This document shows, piece after piece, positions 8,584 through 18,533 of a stretch of 64,000 bases of DNA. Origin of the DNA: Balneolaceae bacterium (lineage in GTDB: Bacteria > Bacteroidota > Rhodothermia > Balneolales > Balneolaceae); the NCBI GenBank assembly GCA_007693745.1, contig REDA01000049.1:1-64000 (forward strand). The letters run 5' to 3'. A program made the translations under genes and the position numbers. Position 1 is the first letter of the stretch, and the number at the start of each line of letters is the position of its first letter. The notes beneath the pieces were generated by a model. The model made no database searches. It was not told the DNA's origin and was given only the letters and a program-made list of their open reading frames with translations.

Positions 8584-10674
8584 ATGATCCCGGTCAAAAA
8601 CTATCCAAAAAAAGCTGATGGAAGGATGTCGTTCTTACTGCTGTTTCTGTACTTCTTCCAAACAGTTACCGCTGCCGGCCTTGCGGTCTCAGAAACGGAC
8701 ACACTTGGGTCAAGATTCAGATCGGATCTGGAGCATTTTATTGAAATGGCAGATCCGGATCTGGATGAATCGGTTTATCTGCAGATTCTGGAACTTTTTG
8801 AACAGCTGAGTGAAGAAAAAATCAACCCGAATCAGGCCGGAATTCATCAGCTTCTCGAGCTTCCCGGCGTCACTCTCCGGGACGCACAAAACCTGATTCA
8901 GGAACGGGAAAAGAACGGCACTTTTCATTCTTTGAGCGACCTTTTGAGGATTGATGGCTTCAATGAAAGAAAACTGACACTGATCGCTCCCTTTATCACC
9001 TTTGAATCAGCTTTATCGAAGAGGAATAACCCGTTCAGTACCCTAAACAGGTTTCTTGAGAATGGCAGATTTGAAGCTTATTCAAGATACCGGCAAACCC
9101 TTGAGCAGATGGAGGGATACCGAAGGCAAGCGGAAGAGGGCGGATTCATTGGAAGTCCGGTGAATTACTATCAGCGATTTCGATACTCATCCAGCCATCT
9201 TTCCATGAACCTTACTCAGGCAAAGCGGGCAGGTGAACCTCTTCCGGATCTCACTCAGTTTGATTCTGCTTCCTGGCATGTGGCACTCAGAAATACCGGC
9301 AATCTCAGAATGGCTGTGCTCGGAAATTATTCGGTCTCCTTTGGACAGGGGCTTCTGCTCTGGAACGGTGGTTCTTTTGGGAAAAACATGCAGACAACCG
9401 GTTCAATCTCCAAAAACGAACGTGGAATTCAGCCATTGAATTCAGCGAACGCAGAGGCCGCATTCAGGGGAATTGCGCTTACCGCAGGCAAACGGCTGCA
9501 GGTAACGGGATTTTACTCCAGCAATAACAGAACCTCGGTCATGCATGATGACGGAAGCGTCAACTTCCCAAGAGAAGGCTCTTATTATCGGACAGTAAGA
9601 GAACGTCAGCAGATGAAAGATCTGGGACAGGAAACATTCGGAGGAAGAGTGCGTCTTGAGAGCCGGGTTGGTTACTGGGGTGTTTCTGCCTTTCTGAATC
9701 GATTTGAAAGACCCATAGCCCAGGGTCAGCGACCCTATCATCGCTTTCTTTTCCAGGGAAGAAATCTTTCGGGTTTCAGTACTGATTACAGGTTTCAGGC
9801 GGGACCTGCTCACTTTTTCGGTGAGATTGCCCAAACGGGCAGAAGTGGCAGGGCTTTTCTTGGCGGAGCCGGTTTTTCTGCCGGTAATTCCACAGATCTG
9901 ATCCTTCTCTACCGGAATTATCAGACCGGATATCAGGGGATCTTCGGCTCTTCCTTCAGTGAACAGTCGGGCTATCCCCGGAATGAATCAGGGATCTACT
10001 TTGGCTTCTCGCACCGCTTCAGCAACAGAGTCCTGATCAGAGCCTTCAGAGACCAGTTTTCATTTCCAGGCCCCCGCTTCCAGTCAGATCAGCCTTCCGC
10101 GGGAAGTGAGTGGCTTCTGCTAACAGAGTACAGGCCTCGTCGCGACTTGACAATCTATGCACTCATGCGCTTTAAAACACGGGAACAGGAAACAACGGGC
10201 CAGGATCCATTTGGCCGGGAAGTCAGGCTCCTGATTCCGGTCTCCCGAAACAGCATGAGAATACAGGCAGAAAAGCAGATAAACAGAGAGATCCGAATCA
10301 GAAGCCGAATTGAGATCCTGAGAAGCAGTCCGCCGAACGAAACCGGATACCTCCTCTTTCAGGATCTGAGGGTGCAGCTCCGGCCGAATATCCGCCTGGA
10401 TGCCAGAGTAACCCTTTTTGATACAGACAGCTTCTCGTCAAGAGTTTTTCAGTTCGAAAACGATTTACTCTATGTGATGACCAACATGATGCTCCATGGA
10501 CAGGGGCAGCGTATCTACCTGCTTCTTTACGCCAGCCTCTTCAGTTGGGCCGATATTTGGATTAAGGCTGCCACTACCCTCTATGAAAACAGAACTGCAA
10601 TAAGCAGCGGACTCTCAGAAATTCACGGAAACCGTAAAAGTGATATCGGATTTCAGGTCAGATTCCGATTCTGA
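8584..10674 (+). CDS. Helix-hairpin-helix domain protein with C-terminal outer-membrane barrel
   Basis: A 696-residue protein. A hydrophobic signal segment (about residues 15-33) is followed by a ComEA-like helix-hairpin-helix pair at about 78-145 (NPNQAGIHQLLELPGV, then FHSLSDLLRIDGFNERKL). From about residue 160 to the end the sequence alternates aromatic and small residues in strand-like blocks, ending in IGFQVRFRF with a terminal Phe, as expected of a beta-barrel. The combination of a HhH module with a barrel is found in several uncharacterised Bacteroidota proteins. DNA binding at the cell surface or periplasm is possible from the HhH fold but not shown. It directly follows the PorV/PorQ-like gene. 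Confidence 0.7.
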   Translation: MIPVKNYPKKADGRMSFLLLFLYFFQTVTAAGLAVSETDTLGSRFRSDLEHFIEMADPDLDESVYLQILELFEQLSEEKINPNQAGIHQLLELPGVTLRDAQNLIQEREKNGTFHSLSDLLRIDGFNERKLTLIAPFITFESALSKRNNPFSTLNRFLENGRFEAYSRYRQTLEQMEGYRRQAEEGGFIGSPVNYYQRFRYSSSHLSMNLTQAKRAGEPLPDLTQFDSASWHVALRNTGNLRMAVLGNYSVSFGQGLLLWNGGSFGKNMQTTGSISKNERGIQPLNSANAEAAFRGIALTAGKRLQVTGFYSSNNRTSVMHDDGSVNFPREGSYYRTVRERQQMKDLGQETFGGRVRLESRVGYWGVSAFLNRFERPIAQGQRPYHRFLFQGRNLSGFSTDYRFQAGPAHFFGEIAQTGRSGRAFLGGAGFSAGNSTDLILLYRNYQTGYQGIFGSSFSEQSGYPRNESGIYFGFSHRFSNRVLIRAFRDQFSFPGPRFQSDQPSAGSEWLLLTEYRPRRDLTIYALMRFKTREQETTGQDPFGREVRLLIPVSRNSMRIQAEKQINREIRIRSRIEILRSSPPNETGYLLFQDLRVQLRPNIRLDARVTLFDTDSFSSRVFQFENDLLYVMTNMMLHGQGQRIYLLLYASLFSWADIWIKAATTLYENRTAISSGLSEIHGNRKSDIGFQVRFRF

Positions 10675-10859
10675 ATTCGTAATATTCATTTTATTTGAAA
10701 TTTCGCATCCCTCTGGCTATTTATTTTTTTAGTGATATCCTCCCGGTTCACTTAATTAGTAATTTAAAAGCGCTTCCAATAAAAATTTTATTGCATAGAG
10801 TCCATTTTATGTGATTATTAAGCGGAGGTAAACCAAGAAGCAGCAACATCACTCTGATT

Positions 10860-13800
10860 ATGAATAATCAAAAACCTTTTTTGGAAAAATCAGCCTGCGG
10901 CGTTGGATTTATTGCAAGCCGCCACAATGAAGCAACCCATGAAAATCTGCAGATGGCCCTTCATGCTCTCAGCTGCGTTGAACACCGGGGGGCATGTAAT
11001 GCTGATCTCGTTTCGAGTGATGGTGCCGGAATTATGGCCGATATCCCGTTTGAGCTGTTTGGATACAAGGGTGGCGAAATTGCGGTTGCCACCATCTTTG
11101 CCCCTCACGATGTTATGCGGAGGAGAACAGCACTTCGGATTTTTGAAGATACCTTTCAGTTTTTTGGCCTGAAAATTCTGGAATACCGAAGTGTCCCTGT
11201 GGATCCGACTGTACTCGGAGAGATCGCAAAGGCTTCTGTCCCGTTCATTTTGCAGGCTTTCATCCGGCGGCCGGCTCATTGCCGCACCGACAGTTCATTT
11301 GATAAGCTTCTCTTCAACGCGAAACAGATGACCCGCACGAAGGAGAAGGAGGCGGGTATTGTACGGGAGTTTTTCTTTGCTTCTCTGAGCGCAAGAACCA
11401 TTGTCTACAAGGCTCTCACAAAATCATCCCTCTTGAAAGAGTTCTATCCTGACCTGAAAAATCCGGAATTCAGAACAAGGTTTGCTCTTTTCCACAGACG
11501 ATTTTCTACCAATACACGCACATCCTGGGATAAAGTACAGCCCTTTCGGATTATCGCACACAATGGTGAAATCAATACGATCACCGGTAACCGGTCCTGG
11601 GCTATTTCACGGGAAAAATATCTTGGAGTACCTCCGGATGAACTGCTGACCCGAAAGCAGATCAGTGATTCCGGCAGCCTCAACGAAATGGTCGAATCAC
11701 TCACCTACCGAAGCAGTATCCCTTTTGTTGAGGATATCCTCGCGATTATGATTCCGCCCGCCACTCATCAGAACAGTTTCTACAAATTCTGGAGCCGTGC
11801 CATGGAACCCTGGGATGGCCCGGCTTTTATCTCCTATTCCGACGGCTCCTCTATCGGTGGCCGGCTCGACCGCAATGGTTTCCGCCCCTGCAGATGGACG
11901 ATAACCGACAAGCATCTGCTGGTCAGCTCAGAAGCCGGATCATTTGAATGTGATCCCTCCAAAGTAGAAGCAAAGGGATCTCTTCAGGCCGGAAGTGGTA
12001 TCAAAATGGATCTCGATACCGGACGTATTCACTTCCGCGATCCCAGCTACTCCAGAGAAAATTATGATGCCAAGTTTGAACATCGTCTCGAAAAACTGGA
12101 GGCTGATAACCTCGATGATTCAGATCAGAGCTTTGCCAACAAACATCTTTTCAGCTACACCCGCGAAGACATCCAGAATCTTCTGATTCCCATGATTGCT
12201 GATGGAAAAGAACCGATCGGTTCTATGGGAGATACGGCCCGGCCGGCAATTTTTTCAGACCAGCCCCGCTCATTTTTCGATTACTTCTACCAAAATTTTG
12301 CGCAGGTTACCAATCCGCCTCTCGATTACATCCGTGAAAAGATGGTTACGGATCTGAGTATGTACCTCGGGAAACGCCCCAATATCTTTTCACCCAAAGA
12401 GCTTGTGCCCCAATTTCCGGGCCTTGAAATCGAGAGCCCTCTTCTTTCACTCGGTCAGCTAAAAAGATTACGCGGTATCAATGACTCTCCCTCGAGAATT
12501 AAAACTGCCGAGTTTGAAATGCTTTTCAGTCGCGAGCACGGAGAAGTCGGTTTTCGTTCTGCTATACGATTCATCACTCAAGGCGCACTAAAATCTGTGC
12601 AGGATGGAGCCACGATCCTGATTATCAGTGACCGGAATGCCACCTTCAGACGACCGCCCATTCCCAGTCTTCTTATGCTTCGGGCTCTGGTCAATGAACT
12701 CAATAACTCCGGGCTCAGACTAAACGCATCTATCGTGGTGGACACAGCCGAGGTTAAAAATACCCATCATTTTGCATTACTGGTTGGTTTCGGAGCCACG
12801 GCTGTCTGTCCTTACAAAGCGCTTGAAATCGCCCGGTTTGAAGAGCATCGTGCGGCGGGGGACCTGTCTCCTGATCAACGGGAAGCCAATCTGATTAAAT
12901 CTTTTAATACAGGTCTGCTGAAAATCATGTCCAAATCAGGCATCTCAGTAGCAAGAAGCTATCAAAGCTCCAAACTTTTTACCGCTCTTGGAATCGGAAA
13001 AGAGCTTCAGGATCTGTTCTTTCCGGGGCTCTTTTCCCCGATGGGCGGAATCGGAATCAGGGAGGTAGTGAATCAGATTGAATCCGGAATCAGCACCGCG
13101 CAATCAATGTCTGACGAGGATAAACCAATCCATACCTACCAGTACAAAGAGCACAATAAGGGGCTTGAAGGAGAGAAACACTCCATGACCAACACAAGGT
13201 CCAAAATCATACATGATCTTGTCAGAAACAGTGACCTGACGCTTCAGGATATGGAATTGTTCCGGGAGTACCTGAAACTTGGTGAAGAGAGCGTTCCGGT
13301 TAGCCCAAGACACCTTTTTGGCTTCAGGGCTTTGGGGCCAGCGGTGAAACCCGAACAGACTGAAGATGTGCGTTCCATTACCCGCCGTTTCGGATCCGGG
13401 GCCATGAGCTTCGGAGCGATCAGTGCTGAGTCTCAGCGAGACATATTTCTGGCTATGAAAGAGATCGGCGGCAGATCCAATAGTGGTGAGGGAGGAGAAA
13501 ACCCCTACTATTACTCGCTAGGAATCACAGCTTCTGTGAAGCAGGTCGCCAGCGGAAGGTTTGGGGTTACAGCCGAGTATCTGATCGCCGGAAATGAGAT
13601 CCAGATCAAGATCGCACAGGGTGCAAAACCCGGTGAGGGCGGTCAGCTGATGGGGATTAAAGTGAATGAAGATATCGCATTTGCCAGGCACAGCGAGCCC
13701 GGATTCGATCTGATTTCTCCGCCACCACTACATGATATCTACAGTATTGAAGATCTGAAACAGCTTATTTACGAACTCAAGCAGATTAAACCCGGTATGC

Positions 13801-15290
13801 GTGTGAATGTGAAGCTCGTTTCCGGAGAAAATATCGGCACGATCGCTGTAGGAGTAGCCAAAGCAGGTGCAGATGTTATACATATTTCAGGCGGCGACGG
13901 CGGTACAGGTGCCGCTACTCTCACCTCCATGAAGCACGCCGGACTACCCTGGGAAATCGGACTTCTTGAAGTGCACCGCACTCTTTGTGAACACGGTCTC
14001 CGCGAGTTTGTGGAACTGAGGACAGATGGCGGCCTTCACTCGGGAGCCGACATTTTGAGTGCAGCGATTCTTGGCGCGGAAGGCTTCGACTTCGGGAAAC
14101 TGCTTCTGATTGCAGAAGGTTGCGTCATGGCCCGGATCTGTGAAAAAAATACCTGCCCCACAGGAATTGCAACGCACGACCCGAAGTTCAAGGCCAAATA
14201 CAAGGGCGAGAAGGAACATGTCGTCCGAATGCTCGACTTCATCGCAGAGGATGTACGCCGTAATCTGGCAGCGATCGGAGCACATTCTCTTGAAGAGATC
14301 ATCGGAAGAATCGATCTGCTTGAGTTAAAAGAGAAGCATCAGGCGCTTGTAGAGAACAGAAAGATAGATCTCTCCTACTTTTCAGGTGAATCACTGCACA
14401 GTTTCAACAGTCAGCAAAACCCCTTTAATGAAGGAATTAGCCCCCTCAACTCTGAGCTTCTCGAGCGATGCAAGAAGGCGATTGATGAGGAAGGCACCTT
14501 CTCTCAAAGTTCTGCAATTCACACCTCCGACCGTGCAGCACTCGCTACCGTGAGTGGAGCAGTGGCAAAAGTGATTTCAGACAAACGCCATGATGAAATT
14601 ATTCAGAAGGGGATCGCTGATTCGGATCAGAGGTTCAACGGTACTTTGAATTTTGAGTTTACTGGAAGCGCCGGCCAGGGATTCTGTGTTTTTCTCTCCG
14701 GGGGAATGAATGTAAAACTATGGGGTGAGGCCAACGACTCTGTATGCAAAACGATGTCCGGGGGAACGGTTGTCATAACGCCCGACAAAGAAGCACGTTT
14801 CGATCCGGCCGAAAATGCCATTATTGGAAACTGTGCGCTTTACGGTGCCACCGGCGGAAGACTCTATGTACACGGACTGGCAGGAGACCGTTTTGCGGTT
14901 CGAAATTCAGGAGCTCTTGCCGTTGCAGAAGGCACCGGCCTTCATCCATGTGAGTACATGACAAACGGCACAGTTGTGATACTGGGACGGGTATCCGGAA
15001 ATGTGGGCGCCGGAATGACCGGTGGTGTTCTCTATCTCAGAAAAGAACAGGCTCATCATGTAAACCGTGAGTATGTGACACCCGTGAAATTGACGAAGGT
15101 TGCAGCGATGGAGCTGAAGGGCATCATTGAGGATTACCAAAAGCTGACCGGAAGCCTTACAGCAAATAGAGTTCTCTCAGACTGGAAAAATGAAAAGGAT
15201 AACTTCTTGAAACTGATTCCAAACGGAGTGTTACTAAAACAGAAGGAACTTGCAGAACTTAAAAATAAACCAAAAGAGGCGCGTAAATAA
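10860..15290 (+). CDS. gltB: Glutamate synthase large subunit
   Basis: A 1476-residue protein that makes two glutamates from glutamine and 2-oxoglutarate. It begins with a 12-residue propeptide before CGVGFIA, so Cys13 is the expected N-terminal nucleophile of the class II amidotransferase. The FMN/synthase domain includes HISGGDGGTGAATL, and the 3Fe-4S ligands are Cys1088, Cys1094 and Cys1099 in GCVMARICEKNTCPTG. The C-terminal GXGXG beta-helix domain is present. Length matches bacterial NADPH-type alpha subunits. The partner small subunit gltD is not adjacent, so the electron donor (a distant GltD or ferredoxin) cannot be read from this window. It is convergent with pgk across a shared terminator. 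Confidence 0.96.
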   Translation: MNNQKPFLEKSACGVGFIASRHNEATHENLQMALHALSCVEHRGACNADLVSSDGAGIMADIPFELFGYKGGEIAVATIFAPHDVMRRRTALRIFEDTFQFFGLKILEYRSVPVDPTVLGEIAKASVPFILQAFIRRPAHCRTDSSFDKLLFNAKQMTRTKEKEAGIVREFFFASLSARTIVYKALTKSSLLKEFYPDLKNPEFRTRFALFHRRFSTNTRTSWDKVQPFRIIAHNGEINTITGNRSWAISREKYLGVPPDELLTRKQISDSGSLNEMVESLTYRSSIPFVEDILAIMIPPATHQNSFYKFWSRAMEPWDGPAFISYSDGSSIGGRLDRNGFRPCRWTITDKHLLVSSEAGSFECDPSKVEAKGSLQAGSGIKMDLDTGRIHFRDPSYSRENYDAKFEHRLEKLEADNLDDSDQSFANKHLFSYTREDIQNLLIPMIADGKEPIGSMGDTARPAIFSDQPRSFFDYFYQNFAQVTNPPLDYIREKMVTDLSMYLGKRPNIFSPKELVPQFPGLEIESPLLSLGQLKRLRGINDSPSRIKTAEFEMLFSREHGEVGFRSAIRFITQGALKSVQDGATILIISDRNATFRRPPIPSLLMLRALVNELNNSGLRLNASIVVDTAEVKNTHHFALLVGFGATAVCPYKALEIARFEEHRAAGDLSPDQREANLIKSFNTGLLKIMSKSGISVARSYQSSKLFTALGIGKELQDLFFPGLFSPMGGIGIREVVNQIESGISTAQSMSDEDKPIHTYQYKEHNKGLEGEKHSMTNTRSKIIHDLVRNSDLTLQDMELFREYLKLGEESVPVSPRHLFGFRALGPAVKPEQTEDVRSITRRFGSGAMSFGAISAESQRDIFLAMKEIGGRSNSGEGGENPYYYSLGITASVKQVASGRFGVTAEYLIAGNEIQIKIAQGAKPGEGGQLMGIKVNEDIAFARHSEPGFDLISPPPLHDIYSIEDLKQLIYELKQIKPGMRVNVKLVSGENIGTIAVGVAKAGADVIHISGGDGGTGAATLTSMKHAGLPWEIGLLEVHRTLCEHGLREFVELRTDGGLHSGADILSAAILGAEGFDFGKLLLIAEGCVMARICEKNTCPTGIATHDPKFKAKYKGEKEHVVRMLDFIAEDVRRNLAAIGAHSLEEIIGRIDLLELKEKHQALVENRKIDLSYFSGESLHSFNSQQNPFNEGISPLNSELLERCKKAIDEEGTFSQSSAIHTSDRAALATVSGAVAKVISDKRHDEIIQKGIADSDQRFNGTLNFEFTGSAGQGFCVFLSGGMNVKLWGEANDSVCKTMSGGTVVITPDKEARFDPAENAIIGNCALYGATGGRLYVHGLAGDRFAVRNSGALAVAEGTGLHPCEYMTNGTVVILGRVSGNVGAGMTGGVLYLRKEQAHHVNREYVTPVKLTKVAAMELKGIIEDYQKLTGSLTANRVLSDWKNEKDNFLKLIPNGVLLKQKELAELKNKPKEARK

Positions 15291-15339
15291 CTTCCGGAAA
15301 GCAACATTACAAAATTGAACCTGTCAGTTGCCTGGTCTG

Positions 15340-15372
15340 AAAAAAAAAGCCTTCCGGAATATCCCGGAAGGC
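15340..15372 (-). terminator. Bidirectional intrinsic terminator between gltB and pgk
   Basis: A perfect 9-bp stem, GCCTTCCGG (15349-15357) pairing with CCGGAAGGC (15364-15372), encloses a 6-nt loop. On the minus strand it is followed by nine T residues (complement of the A run 15340-15348), giving a strong terminator for pgk. On the plus strand the following TTATTGTT is weaker but may serve gltB. Confidence 0.85.
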
Positions 15373-15410
15373 TTATTGTTATCGTCTCCTTAAACAGTGG
15401 CTTCTCAGGT

Positions 15411-16604
15411 TCACTTATCCGTGAGTGCCGCTACTCCGGGAAGCTCCCTGCCTTCCAGATACTCCAGGCTGGCACCTCCCCCGGTGGATACATGAGAAAC
15501 CTGATCTTCAAGTCCCGCTTTCTTAATCGCGGAAGAGGAATCACCGCCACCGATAATGGTCGTCGCACCTGCTTTTGTTGCCTCCGCGAGTGCTCTTGCC
15601 ACTTCAAAAGTTCCCTCAGCAAAGTTACTCATCTCAAATACACCCATGGGTCCGTTCCAGACTACAGTGCGAGCCTGCTTTATCAGATTCCCAAAAGCAA
15701 TGATCGATTGCGGGCCAATATCGAGCGCCATCCAACCATCTTCTATCCCATCTTCATCCACAACCTCCGTTTCAGCATCATTGCTGAACTCCCTTGCCAC
15801 AACCGAGTCGATTGGAAGCATAAAATTGACACCTGCCTTCTCTGCCTTCTCCAGAAGCTCTTTTGCCAGTTCCACTTTGTCCTCTTCAACCAGTGAGTTC
15901 CCGATTGGCAGACCCTTCGCCTTGTAGAAAGTATAGGTCATACCACCGCCCACCACAATACTATCCACTTTGCTCAGCAGATTCTCTATCACACCAATTT
16001 TGTCCGAGACTTTTGCTCCTCCCAAAATCGCTACAAAAGGCCGCTCAGGATCATTCACACTACCCTCCAGGTAACGAATCTCTTTCTCCAGAAGAAAACC
16101 GGATACAGAGGGCTGCAGATACTCTGTTACTCCTGCAACAGATGCGTGCGCCCTATGACTGCTTCCAAAAGCATCATTCACAAAGAGGTCTGCCCCTTCT
16201 GCAAGTTCTTTGGCAAAACCGGGATCGTTTTTCTTCTCTTCTTTGTAAAATCGCACATTCTCCAGCAGAACGATCTCTCCGAAACCTGCTGCATTTACTA
16301 CTGCGGTTCTCTGCTCTCCGATACAATCCCCGGCAAAATGCACCGGCACATCAACAAGAGTTGCCAGATGATCGGCCACCGGTTTCAGGCTGAAAACGGG
16401 ATCGGGTGCGTCGGCCGGGCGGCCCAGATGGCTGGTCAAAATCAGTTTTGCTCCTCCATCGATCACAAAATTTATCGACTTCAGGGCCTGTACAATTCGA
16501 TTGTCATCTGAAATCACCCCTTCTTTGATGGGTACATTAAAATCGACTCTCATCAGTACAGTCTTTCCCTTCAGTTCAACGTCATGTAATGTCTTTTTTG
16601 CCAT
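15411..16604 (-). CDS. pgk: Phosphoglycerate kinase
   Basis: A 397-residue glycolytic enzyme that transfers phosphate from 1,3-bisphosphoglycerate to ADP. The N-terminal [13 protein letters not shown] is the family signature, with the substrate-binding LTSHLGRP near residue 60. The C-terminal nucleotide domain includes [10 protein letters not shown] and the glycine-rich [13 protein letters not shown] and [13 protein letters not shown] segments. Length is typical of bacterial PGK. It is transcribed alone on the minus strand, ends in a good terminator, and has a 435-bp non-coding region upstream in which no clear promoter consensus was found. Confidence 0.97.
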   Translation of the reverse strand: MAKKTLHDVELKGKTVLMRVDFNVPIKEGVISDDNRIVQALKSINFVIDGGAKLILTSHLGRPADAPDPVFSLKPVADHLATLVDVPVHFAGDCIGEQRTAVVNAAGFGEIVLLENVRFYKEEKKNDPGFAKELAEGADLFVNDAFGSSHRAHASVAGVTEYLQPSVSGFLLEKEIRYLEGSVNDPERPFVAILGGAKVSDKIGVIENLLSKVDSIVVGGGMTYTFYKAKGLPIGNSLVEEDKVELAKELLEKAEKAGVNFMLPIDSVVAREFSNDAETEVVDEDGIEDGWMALDIGPQSIIAFGNLIKQARTVVWNGPMGVFEMSNFAEGTFEVARALAEATKAGATTIIGGGDSSSAIKKAGLEDQVSHVSTGGGASLEYLEGRELPGVAALTDK

Positions 16605-17039
16605 ATTTCTCTGTTATTCTTTTTATTTATAGTTTTCAATCCAGTCTTCAGGAGCCGGTTTCCCTGACCTCCCCTCTCAGGGCTCTGAATGAACCATGCA
16701 TTCACTGAGTATGACAGTCTCTGCAGCCCTCACATCTCATTAAATATATGAAATATGCCAGCGTGCTTATATCAGTTTATAAACGGATAATCCACACATC
16801 ACCTGACTCTCACCAAGAGATTTTTCTGCTTCAACCGCAGATACAAAATAAGGTTTTACAAGGGTGAAAAGAAGTTAAATCCCCGAAAAGATATACTCAT
16901 GTGCATGGGATTCAGGCCGAACTCATCACCGGATTTCTGCTATACCAAATTCTGATGCCTCCGGAGTAACCCTGTTTTTAAAAAGCTTTTCTCAATCGGA
17001 TTCAATATTTTATTCCCAATTCCGAATCAAACAAAAAAA
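16605..17039. other. Non-coding region between pgk and the cysteine desulfurase gene
   Basis: This 435-bp stretch separates two divergent genes and must hold both promoters. No open frame with recognisable homology, tRNA or riboswitch was seen. One small hairpin, TGAATG (16686-16691) with CATTCA (16099 bases further in the line, at 16699-16704), encloses a 7-nt loop. The 60 bp next to the desulfurase start are AT-rich and end in eight A residues. Confidence 0.6.
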
Positions 17040-18200
17040 ATGAATCCAGTTTATTTTGACAATGCCTCCACCACAGCGGTTGATCCGCAGGTAATGGATG
17101 CTATGCTGCCCTATTTCATGGATAATTTTGGCAATGCAAACTCTGCTCATCAGTTTGGCCGTACATGCAAGGTTGCCATTGAGGATTCAAGAGAGCTCAT
17201 TGCGGCACTGATTGGAGCTGAACCTTCTGAAATCATATTTACCAGCGGGGGCACTGAAAGTGACAATGCCATCATTAAAGGAGTTGTTGCAGCGACCCGC
17301 AAACAGGAAGTCATCACCTCTCCGATCGAACATCATGCTGTCATTCATCCTGCAGAATCCTTAAAGATCCAGCAGGGCAGGGTAACCTATCTCACTCCTT
17401 CCGGAGATGGAGTGACAGAGGCAGATCAGGTAAAAGAAGCAATCAGTGAGCAAACCGCTATCGTGAGCCTGATGCACGTGAATAACGAAATCGGCAGTAT
17501 TAATCCGGTTCGGGAGATTGCGGCGGTTTGCAGGGAGAAGGGGGTTGTTTTTCACTCGGACACCGTACAGAGTGCCGGGAAAGTTCCGCTTTATGTCAAA
17601 GATCTCGATGTGGATGCCCTGAGTATCAGTGCACATAAAATTCACGGACCCAAAGGTATTGGAGTGTTGTACGTTCGAAACGGCACTCCCTGGATTCCCT
17701 GGCTGCAGGGCGGCTCCCAGGAGAGACGCCGAAGGGGAGGCACCTCGAATGTACCCTGTATTGTCGGCATGGCTGAAGCCCTGAAACTGGCAGTTGAAAA
17801 CCTCGAGGTAAACAGAGCTCATGTCACTGCTCTCAGAGACCATGCCGTGGCCGGTCTGAAGAATCGTTTTGGTGACCGCCTGCATTTTAACAGCCCCGAA
17901 ACCGGAGGGGTGCCCCATATCCTCAATATTGGTTTCAATACCGGGGACTCACGAAGTCTTGACGGGGAAATGCTCTTGCTAAACCTCGACATTGAGGGAA
18001 TTTGTGTCTCCAACGGATCAGCCTGTACTTCCGGTGCAATGGAGCCTTCCCACGTTCTGACCGGTATCGGATCCGGTGAGGCCATCGCAAAATCAAGTAT
18101 CCGGATCAGCTTTTGCAAAAAAAACAACAGTGCGGAAATCGACTATTTTCTGAATAAGCTTGAGAATATTCTTGACAGGATGATCGGAACGCCGGCTTGA
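17040..18200 (+). CDS. Cysteine desulfurase (NifS/IscS family)
   Basis: A 386-residue class V aminotransferase-fold PLP enzyme that removes sulfur from cysteine for iron-sulfur clusters or thio-modification of tRNA. The N-terminal VYFDNASTT is the family start; the PLP-binding lysine is Lys200 in SAHKIHGPKG; and the persulfide-carrying residue is Cys329 in SNGSACTSG, the long-loop arrangement of the NifS/IscS group rather than SufS. No iscU, suf or mnmA gene lies beside it in this window, so its sulfur acceptor cannot be deduced. It has its own upstream region and no partner downstream. The specific symbol (iscS or nifS) is left open. Confidence 0.92.
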   Translation: MNPVYFDNASTTAVDPQVMDAMLPYFMDNFGNANSAHQFGRTCKVAIEDSRELIAALIGAEPSEIIFTSGGTESDNAIIKGVVAATRKQEVITSPIEHHAVIHPAESLKIQQGRVTYLTPSGDGVTEADQVKEAISEQTAIVSLMHVNNEIGSINPVREIAAVCREKGVVFHSDTVQSAGKVPLYVKDLDVDALSISAHKIHGPKGIGVLYVRNGTPWIPWLQGGSQERRRRGGTSNVPCIVGMAEALKLAVENLEVNRAHVTALRDHAVAGLKNRFGDRLHFNSPETGGVPHILNIGFNTGDSRSLDGEMLLLNLDIEGICVSNGSACTSGAMEPSHVLTGIGSGEAIAKSSIRISFCKKNNSAEIDYFLNKLENILDRMIGTPA

Positions 18201-18533
18201 CACTTAGCCACGATCCGTTTATTCTCAGGATAGAGATCGGATCAGTAGCTTTGTAACCTTTCGGATTAGTTGCAGAGGGTTCCGAAAAACACGGATCTGC
18301 TTCGTGGGGTAAAAAGAAGAGTATTCGTCGCTCTGCTCAAAATTGCGCTCAGAATAGACGTTAAACATCAGATTGAGTGCAATGCAGTGAAACGAAGTGG
18401 AATGGAGTCGAAATAATGCCGCTTTATGGTTTTCAAAGCCCCTTTATAGATAAAGGCAACAAAGTCCGGGTTACTACTGCATTCTCTTTTTTATTATTTT
18501 TTCATAAAAACCAGGCAAATTAACCGACACAAT
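18201..18533. other. Non-coding region with repeat-like remnants
   Basis: A 333-bp region after the cysteine desulfurase gene. It has no convincing ORF. Positions 18384-18413 carry a purine-rich motif that includes GAAACGAAGTGGAATGGAGT, which has a degenerate counterpart on the other strand at 62705-62738. Positions 18428-18442 (GGTTTTCAAAGCCCC) match the terminal inverted repeat of the palindromic elements at 48665 and 58291, and are followed by a short palindrome CCTTTATAGATAAAGG. The region may hold decayed interspersed repeats. Confidence 0.5.

Noticed and set aside
10768-10775. AAGCGCTT, the core of LacI/GalR-type operators, upstream of gltB
   Set aside because: Only an 8-bp palindrome without extended symmetry; frequent by chance and not typical of glutamate synthase control.
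15315-16511. Several open frames of 120-190 codons opposite pgk
   Set aside because: All lie antisense to a clear phosphoglycerate kinase gene and show no recognisable domains; they are reading-frame shadows.
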